Source: Streptosporangiaceae bacterium (GTDB lineage: Bacteria > Actinomycetota > Actinomycetes > Streptosporangiales > Streptosporangiaceae). From it: 10,634 nucleotides of DNA. Position 1 is the stretch's first letter, and each line of letters begins with the position of its first letter. The stretch is from NCBI GenBank assembly GCA_030041195.1, contig JASHOI010000302.1, forward strand, positions 1 through 10,634. Reading direction: 5' to 3'. Below are positions 5,857-10,634 of the stretch, piece by piece. The translations under genes were made by a program, and so were the position numbers. The notes beneath the pieces were generated by a model that worked only from the letters and a program-made list of their open reading frames with translations, was not told the DNA's origin and searched no databases.

Positions 5857-7317
5857 GTGACGGTTGACCTCGCGAGCGTCACCGGCATGCGAGTGCCGAC
5901 CTCGCTGCTGATCGGCGGCGAGTGGACCGACGGCCGGGCGGGCGTGCTCCCGGTTGTCGACCCGGCCACCGAGGACGCGGTGGCCGAGGTCGCTAACGCG
6001 AGTGTCGAGGACGCCCTGGAAGCGGTGACCGCCGCCCACAACGCCCTGCCACGCTGGGCCGCAACCCCGCCGCGGGAGCGCGGCGAGTGCCTGCGCCGCG
6101 CCTGGGAGCTGATGATCCAGCGGTCCGACGCCCTGGCGCGGCTGATGGTCCTCGAAAACGGCAAGGCGCTGAAGGACGCCAAGGCGGAGATCACCTACGC
6201 TGCCGAGTTCTTCCGCTGGTACGCGGAGGAGGCGGTGCGGAACGACGGCTCGCTGGTCACCGCCCCCGCCGGGGGCAACCGGATCATGGTGCAGCACCAG
6301 CCGGTCGGGGTCAGCGTCCTGGTGACGCCGTGGAACTTCCCCGCGGCCATGGCCACCCGCAAGATAGGGCCAGCGCTCGCCGCGGGCTGCACGGTGGTGC
6401 TGAAGCCCGCCAAGGAGACGCCACTGTCGGCCTTCGCCGTCGCGGAGATCCTGCGCGAGGCGGCCGTTCCCGACGGGGTCGTGAACGTGCTCACCACGGT
6501 CAAGGCCGGCCCGCTGGTGGCCGCGATGCTGGCCGACCCACGGGTCCGCAAGCTGTCCTTCACCGGCTCCACCGAGGTCGGCCGGTCGCTGCTGGCGACC
6601 GCGGCGCAGACCGTCACGAACTGCTCGATGGAGCTCGGCGGCAACGCACCGTTCCTCGTCTTCGATGACGCGGACCTCGACGCCGCGCTCGACGGCGCTT
6701 TCCTGGCCAAGATGCGCAATGGCGGCGAGGCGTGCACCGCCGCCAACCGGTTCTACGTGCACGAGGCGGTCGCGGACGAGTTCAGCTCCCGGTTCGCCGA
6801 GCGGCTGGCCGGGCTCAAGGTCGGCCCGGGCCTGGACGACGGGACCGACCTCGGCCCGTTGGTCAACGAGGACACCCGGACCAAGGTGGCCGACCTGGTC
6901 GATGACGCCACCAAGACGGGCAGCCGGGTCGTCACCGGCGGGCACGTCCCGGACCGGCGCGGCTACTTCTACGAGCCGACCGTGCTCGACAAGGTTCCGG
7001 CCGACGCGGGCATCCTGTCCGAGGAGATCTTCGGGCCGGTCGCGCCGATCGTGCGGTTCACCGGCACCAGCGAGGCGATCGCGCTGGCCAACGCCACCGA
7101 GTACGGGCTGGTGTCCTATCTGTACACCCGCGACCTGCGCCGCGCGCTGCAGGTAGCCGAGGCCCTTGAGGCCGGGATGGTCGGCATCAACCGCGGCGTC
7201 GTGTCCGACCCGGCGGCGCCGTTCGGCGGGGTGAAGCAGTCGGGGCTCGGCCGCGAGGGCGCCCACGAAGGGCTGCTGGAGTTCACGGAGACCAAGTACA
7301 TCGCGGTGGACTGGTAG
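5857..7317 (+). CDS. Aldehyde dehydrogenase, succinate-semialdehyde dehydrogenase type
   Basis: This NAD(P)-dependent aldehyde dehydrogenase (486 aa, full family length) oxidises an aldehyde to its acid in the cytosol. The whole catalytic set is present: N160 in TPWNFP, K183 in LKPAKET, the cofactor-binding SFTGSTEVG, E259 in MELGGN and nucleophile C293 in GGEACTAANR. The ANRFYV stretch after the cysteine and the ending GVKQSGLGREG...ETKYIAVDW resemble GabD-like succinate-semialdehyde dehydrogenases, which finish GABA breakdown to succinate. The second cysteine that forms a redox disulfide in E. coli GabD is replaced (CTA). Substrate is inferred only; other semialdehydes or aromatic aldehydes are possible. 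GTG 5857 has GGGGAGG at 5846-5852. pafA begins 12 bases after the stop, implying one transcript. This gene is not part of the known Pup core set and is the odd member of the locus. Confidence 0.93.
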   Translation: MTVDLASVTGMRVPTSLLIGGEWTDGRAGVLPVVDPATEDAVAEVANASVEDALEAVTAAHNALPRWAATPPRERGECLRRAWELMIQRSDALARLMVLENGKALKDAKAEITYAAEFFRWYAEEAVRNDGSLVTAPAGGNRIMVQHQPVGVSVLVTPWNFPAAMATRKIGPALAAGCTVVLKPAKETPLSAFAVAEILREAAVPDGVVNVLTTVKAGPLVAAMLADPRVRKLSFTGSTEVGRSLLATAAQTVTNCSMELGGNAPFLVFDDADLDAALDGAFLAKMRNGGEACTAANRFYVHEAVADEFSSRFAERLAGLKVGPGLDDGTDLGPLVNEDTRTKVADLVDDATKTGSRVVTGGHVPDRRGYFYEPTVLDKVPADAGILSEEIFGPVAPIVRFTGTSEAIALANATEYGLVSYLYTRDLRRALQVAEALEAGMVGINRGVVSDPAAPFGGVKQSGLGREGAHEGLLEFTETKYIAVDW

Positions 7318-7329
7318 TCAGGGAAGCAG

Positions 7330-8688
7330 ATGGACAGGCGGATCTTCGGACTCGAGAACGAGTACGGCGTCACGTGCACGTTCCGCGGGCAGCGGCGGCT
7401 GTCCCCGGACGAGGTGGCCAGGTACCTGTTCCGCCGGGTGGTGTCCTGGGGCCGCAGCAGCAACGTCTTCCTTCGCAACGGCGCCCGGCTCTACCTGGAC
7501 GTGGGCAGCCACCCCGAGTACGCGACGCCGGAGTGTGACAACCTGATCGACCTGGTCACGCACGACAAGGCGGGCGAGCGGATACTGGAGGGCCTGCTCG
7601 TCGACGCGGACCGGCGGCTGCGAGAAGAGGGCATCGCCGGCGATATCTACCTGTTCAAGAACAACACCGACTCGGCGGGGAACTCGTACGGCTGCCACGA
7701 GAACTACCTCGTCGGCCGGCACGGCGAGTTCGGCAGGCTGGCCGACATCCTGATCCCGTTCCTGGTCACCCGGCAGATCATCTGCGGGGCCGGCAAGGTG
7801 CTGCAGACCCCGCGCGGCGCCGTGTACTGCGTCAGCCAGCGTGCCGAGCACATCTGGGAAGGCGTGTCGTCGGCGACAACCAGGTCACGCCCGATCATCA
7901 ACACGCGCGACGAGCCGCACGCCGACGCCGAGCGGTTCCGGCGGCTGCACGTGATCGTCGGTGACTCGAACATGAGCGAGACCACGATGCTGCTCAAGGT
8001 CGGCGCCACCGACCTGGTGCTGCGCATGGTCGAGGCCGGCACCGTCATGCGCGACCTGACGCTGGAAAACCCGATCCGGGCGATCAGGGACGTCAGCCAC
8101 GACATGACCGGGCGGCGCAAGGTGCGGCTGGCCAACGGGCGTGAGGTGAGCGCGCTCGACATCCAGCAGGAGTACCTGGCCAAGGCCAGGGACTTCGCCG
8201 ACCGCAGGGGACCCGACCCGATCACCGAGCGGGTCCTCGGCCTGTGGGAGCTGACCCTGCGCGCGGTGCAGACCGGGGACCTCGGCCTGGTGGCCCGGGA
8301 GATCGACTGGGTCACCAAGTACCAGCTGATCGAGCGGTACCGGGCCAAGTACGACCTGCAGCTCTCCCACCCCAGGGTGGCTCAGCTCGACCTCGCCTAC
8401 CACGACGTGCACCGCGGCCGGGGTCTGTACTATCTGCTGCAGCGCCGTGGCGCCGTCGAGCGCGCCTGCCGGGATCTGGACATCTTCCAGGCCAAGTCGG
8501 TGCCGCCGCAGACCACCAGGGCGCGGCTGCGCGGCGAGTTCATCCGGCGGGCGCAGGAACGGCGGCGGGACTTCACGGTGGACTGGGTGCACCTGAAGCT
8601 GAACGACCAGGCGCAGCGGACCGTGTTGTGCAAGGACCCGTTCCGTTCCGTCGACGAGCGTGTGGAGAAGCTCATCGCCGGCATGTGA
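7330..8688 (+). CDS. pafA: Pup-protein ligase PafA
   Basis: PafA (452 aa) uses ATP to phosphorylate the C-terminal Glu of Pup and transfers it to a substrate lysine, the only ligase step of pupylation. It shares the carboxylate-amine/glutamine-synthetase-like fold with Dop. GLENEYG supplies the ATP/Mg-binding E9 and E11, and [11 protein letters not shown] places D57 at the position of the catalytic Asp. [16 protein letters not shown] and [12 protein letters not shown] follow as in Dop, but there is no Dop loop between residues 20 and 45, which assigns it as PafA. The C-terminal domain ends [17 protein letters not shown], family-typical. The ATG at 7330 has GGGAAG at 7321-7326, and the dehydrogenase stop is 12 bases upstream, so the two are very likely co-transcribed. 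The membrane protein gene starts 19 bases downstream. Confidence 0.97.
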   Translation: MDRRIFGLENEYGVTCTFRGQRRLSPDEVARYLFRRVVSWGRSSNVFLRNGARLYLDVGSHPEYATPECDNLIDLVTHDKAGERILEGLLVDADRRLREEGIAGDIYLFKNNTDSAGNSYGCHENYLVGRHGEFGRLADILIPFLVTRQIICGAGKVLQTPRGAVYCVSQRAEHIWEGVSSATTRSRPIINTRDEPHADAERFRRLHVIVGDSNMSETTMLLKVGATDLVLRMVEAGTVMRDLTLENPIRAIRDVSHDMTGRRKVRLANGREVSALDIQQEYLAKARDFADRRGPDPITERVLGLWELTLRAVQTGDLGLVAREIDWVTKYQLIERYRAKYDLQLSHPRVAQLDLAYHDVHRGRGLYYLLQRRGAVERACRDLDIFQAKSVPPQTTRARLRGEFIRRAQERRRDFTVDWVHLKLNDQAQRTVLCKDPFRSVDERVEKLIAGM

Positions 8689-8707
8689 TGACCGGACGGG
8701 ATATCTG

Positions 8708-10342
8708 ATGTCGGTTTCGGATCGCGCCGACGCCGGGCTGGTCGAGGACGCCGAACGCGGCTGCGGGCCGCCGCCGGAATCGCGGCTGCGGCGCTGGGCC
8801 GGGCCCGGGCTGCTGTCGGCGGCCTGCGTCGTGGCCTTCTTCTGCTACCTGCGGATGTCCATGACGGTGGCGACGAACTCCGACGGGGCGTCGAACGCGC
8901 TGCAGGCGTGGGACATGCTGCACGGCAATCTGCTGCTGCACGGCTGGTGGCTGTCGGACGTGTCCTTCTACACGACCGAGCTGCCCGAGTACATGCTGGT
9001 CGAGATCACCCGCGGGCTGAACGCGGACGTGGTGCACATCGGGTCGGCCCTGACCTACACCCTGATGGTGGCGCTGGCGGCGCTGCTGGCCAAGGGGAAG
9101 GCCACCGGCAGACAAGGCTCGGTCCGGATGCTGATCGCGGCAGGCCTGCTGCTGGCGCCGCAGCTCGGCGTCGGCACACAGGTGCTGCTGTCGTCGCCGG
9201 ACCACGTCGGCACCACGGTGCCGGTGCTGCTGGCGTGGCTGCTGCTGGACCGGTTCGGGCGGCGGCGGTGGGTGCCGGCCGCGGTGGGGTTGCTGCTGGC
9301 GTGGGCGCTGGTGGCGGACGCGATCGTGCTGTATGTCGGCATCGCGCCGCTGCTCGCCGTGAGCCTGGTTCGCGCCTGCCCGGAGATCGTGCGGCGGCGC
9401 CAGCGACCGTCCACCGCCGGCTGGTACGAGCTGTCGCTGGCCGGGGCGGCACTGGCGGCGCTGGTGGTAGGCCTCAAAGCGCCGGACCTGATCCACGCGC
9501 TCGGCGGGTACAGCGTGCTGCCGGCGCCGCAGCGCCTCGCGGCGATCGGCCAGCTTGGCGGCCGGGTACGGCTCACGGCGCAGGGACTGCTGCTGCTCTT
9601 CGGCGCCGACTTCACCGGCCTCGGGTTCGGTCTGCGGACCGCCCTGGTGCTGCTGCACCTGGTCGGCGTGGCCGTCGCGGCGTGGGCGGTCTGCGCCGCG
9701 GCCAGGCGGTTCCTGCGCAGCGACATGGTGGAGCAACTGCTCCTGGCCGGCACGGTGATCATCGTCGCCGCCTACCTGTTCGCCCGGCAGGTCCCGGGCA
9801 TCGGGTACTCGCACGAGATGGCCCCGGCGCTGCCGTTCGCCGCGGTGCTGGCGGGCAGGCTGCTCGCCGGCCGGCTGATCTCGGCCCGCCTGGTCCCGGT
9901 GGCAGCGGCCATCCTGCTCGGCTACGTGGTGACCCTGGGCAGCAACGCCCTGGCTCAGCCCGCGCCGTCCGAGAACCCGCAGCTCGCCTCGTTCCTGGCC
10001 GGGCATCACCTGCGCTACGGCCTGAGCGGCTACTGGCAGGCCGACGCGCTGACGCTGGCCAGCGGGAACCAGGTCCAGATCAGGGCGCTGCAGGTGAACC
10101 AGGACAGCGTCAGCGCCAGCCACTGGGAGTCGGACGCCTCGTGGTACGACCCGCGGCTGCACGACGCCACCTTCGTGCTGCTGTTCTCCGGAAAGCCCGG
10201 GTTCACCGGCGAGGCCGGGCTGACGCCGTTCGACCCGGGCAGCCAGATCAAGGCCACCTTCGGGCCACCGGAACACACCTACGACCTTGGCCGCTACACG
10301 GTGCTGGTCTGGCGCCAGAACCTGCTGCGCCGCCTTACCTGA
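8708..10342 (+). CDS. Polytopic membrane protein, GT-C-glycosyltransferase-like, function unknown
   Basis: This is a predicted inner-membrane protein of 544 aa. A charged cytoplasmic N-terminus (1-30) precedes a first membrane helix at about 33-49. A long external loop with NSDGASNALQAWDMLHGN (acidic D59) and SDVSFYTTELPEY (D84, E91) follows. About nine or ten further hydrophobic helices lie between 112 and 412, and a non-membrane C-terminal domain runs from about 416 to 544. A large first outside loop with acidic residues, followed by many helices and an exported C-terminal domain, resembles GT-C enzymes that use polyprenyl-phosphate sugars. I see no decisive family motif, so this is a fold-level guess. 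I chose ATG 8708, 19 bases after pafA, over GTG 8660, which would overlap pafA by 29 bases and add no conserved-looking sequence. It is likely translated from the pafA transcript. Confidence 0.85.
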   Translation: MSVSDRADAGLVEDAERGCGPPPESRLRRWAGPGLLSAACVVAFFCYLRMSMTVATNSDGASNALQAWDMLHGNLLLHGWWLSDVSFYTTELPEYMLVEITRGLNADVVHIGSALTYTLMVALAALLAKGKATGRQGSVRMLIAAGLLLAPQLGVGTQVLLSSPDHVGTTVPVLLAWLLLDRFGRRRWVPAAVGLLLAWALVADAIVLYVGIAPLLAVSLVRACPEIVRRRQRPSTAGWYELSLAGAALAALVVGLKAPDLIHALGGYSVLPAPQRLAAIGQLGGRVRLTAQGLLLLFGADFTGLGFGLRTALVLLHLVGVAVAAWAVCAAARRFLRSDMVEQLLLAGTVIIVAAYLFARQVPGIGYSHEMAPALPFAAVLAGRLLAGRLISARLVPVAAAILLGYVVTLGSNALAQPAPSENPQLASFLAGHHLRYGLSGYWQADALTLASGNQVQIRALQVNQDSVSASHWESDASWYDPRLHDATFVLLFSGKPGFTGEAGLTPFDPGSQIKATFGPPEHTYDLGRYTVLVWRQNLLRRLT

Positions 10343-10354
10343 ACCGGCGGCGGG

Positions 10355-10360
10355 TAGGCT
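10355..10360 (+). promoter_or_regulatory. Possible -10 hexamer TAGGCT before the lipoprotein gene
   Basis: TAGGCT, the same hexamer as before dop, lies 12 bases after the membrane protein stop and would give a leader of about 29 nt ahead of the GAGGA ribosome site at 10384-10388. No clear -35 is seen. Confidence 0.35.
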
Positions 10361-10395
10361 GGCTGCGCTCACGACCCGACTACGAGGATTTTCCC

Positions 10396-10634
10396 ATGCG
10401 ACGCATCGCTGCTGCGCTCTTGCTACCCCTGATCGCCGCGCTGGCCCTGGTCGGCTGCGGCTCGTCATCATCGCCGCCGCCAAGCCCCAACCAGTCGGTC
10501 ACGGCGGCAGGCACGTTCGGCAAGGCGCCGACCGTCAAGATCCCGGCCAAGAAGGCCGGCAAAAACCTGTACATCAAGACCGAGGTCCAGGGCAGCGGGC
10601 CGGTGCTGACCAAGAGCGACGCGTTCCTTACCAA
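10396..10634 (+). CDS. Lipoprotein, probable FKBP-type peptidyl-prolyl isomerase (5' part)
   Basis: Only the first 79 codons are in the window; the gene runs off the edge. It starts MRRIAAALLL, a lipoprotein signal peptide ending in the lipobox LVGC with C21 as the lipidated cysteine. A Ser/Pro linker then leads into GTFGKAPTVKIPAKKAG and a strand-like stretch ending VQGSGPVLTKSDA. This mature start resembles actinobacterial surface FKBP prolyl isomerases, whose FK506-binding domain follows such a stretch, and an FKBP gene near pafA is known in Streptomyces. The catalytic part is not visible, so the enzyme assignment is inference; the lipoprotein signal is read directly. ATG 10396 has GAGGA at 10384-10388, seven bases upstream. 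Confidence 0.8.
   Translation, partial: MRRIAAALLLPLIAALALVGCGSSSSPPPSPNQSVTAAGTFGKAPTVKIPAKKAGKNLYIKTEVQGSGPVLTKSDAFLT

Noticed and set aside
4012..7266. A 1084-codon open frame on the minus strand across prcB, prcA and the dehydrogenase gene
   Set aside because: It runs opposite four well-recognised genes, has low-complexity Arg/Gly/His-rich composition and no known domain; it is a by-product of GC-rich codon use.
52..8688. Treating the whole locus as a new biological system
   Set aside because: arc, dop, pup, prcB, prcA and pafA are the known Pup-proteasome set in familiar order; only the dehydrogenase, the Pup ending and the gap signals go beyond it.
8660..8707. GTG at 8660 as start of the membrane protein
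   Set aside because: It would overlap pafA by 29 bases and add a short hydrophilic stretch; ATG 8708 directly follows pafA and fits the usual spacing.
8672..10483. A 603-codon minus-strand frame across the membrane protein gene
   Set aside because: The translation is rich in Gln, Arg and Pro with no domain, and mirrors a plus-strand gene with clear membrane helices and a normal start.
1..10634. Search for CRISPR arrays, insertion sequences, tRNA or rRNA genes and attachment sites
   Set aside because: No spaced direct-repeat array, transposase-like ORF, terminal inverted repeats or tRNA-like fold was seen; the window is ordinary coding DNA throughout.

Overview
This GC-rich window comes from a high-GC Gram-positive actinobacterium (Actinomycetota). 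The evidence is a complete Pup-proteasome gene set, GTG starts for several genes, strong GGAGG-type ribosome sites and actinobacterial TANNNT -10-like hexamers. All genes run on the + strand. An FKBP lipoprotein gene follows the pafA region, as I recall for Streptomyces and related orders, and the ARC/Mpa protein looks more like the Streptomyces-type ARC than mycobacterial Mpa. I cannot name genus or species.

Layout: (1) 52-1857, arc/mpa, the AAA+ proteasomal unfoldase; (2) a 161-bp gap with inverted repeats and a likely leaderless promoter; (3) 2019-3536, dop, depupylase/deamidase; (4) a 146-bp gap with a hairpin, then 3683-3892, pup, encoding a 69-residue Pup that ends in Glu; (5) 3970-4896 prcB and 4957-5742 prcA, the 20S proteasome beta and alpha subunits; (6) a strong GC hairpin just after prcA; (7) 5857-7317, an aldehyde dehydrogenase of succinate-semialdehyde dehydrogenase type; (8) 7330-8688, pafA, the Pup ligase, 12 bp downstream of the dehydrogenase; (9) 8708-10342, a polytopic membrane protein resembling GT-C glycosyltransferases; (10) 10396 to the window edge, the start of a lipoprotein whose sequence resembles actinobacterial FKBP peptidyl-prolyl isomerases.

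How the genes work together: PafA joins the C-terminal Glu of Pup to substrate lysines. The ARC ring recognises Pup through its N-terminal coiled coils, unfolds the substrate and feeds it into the PrcA/PrcB 20S core, docking through its C-terminal Gln-Tyr-Leu. Dop removes Pup. Because this Pup already ends in Gly-Gly-Glu, the deamidation step needed by Gln-ended Pups is dispensable here, leaving Dop mainly as a depupylase.

The core machinery is known rather than new. The points worth a second look are the Glu-ended Pup, the aldehyde dehydrogenase between prcA and pafA and apparently co-transcribed with pafA, the hairpin/promoter arrangement that may split the locus into separately tuned units, the probable leaderless start of dop, and the uncharacterised membrane protein behind pafA.
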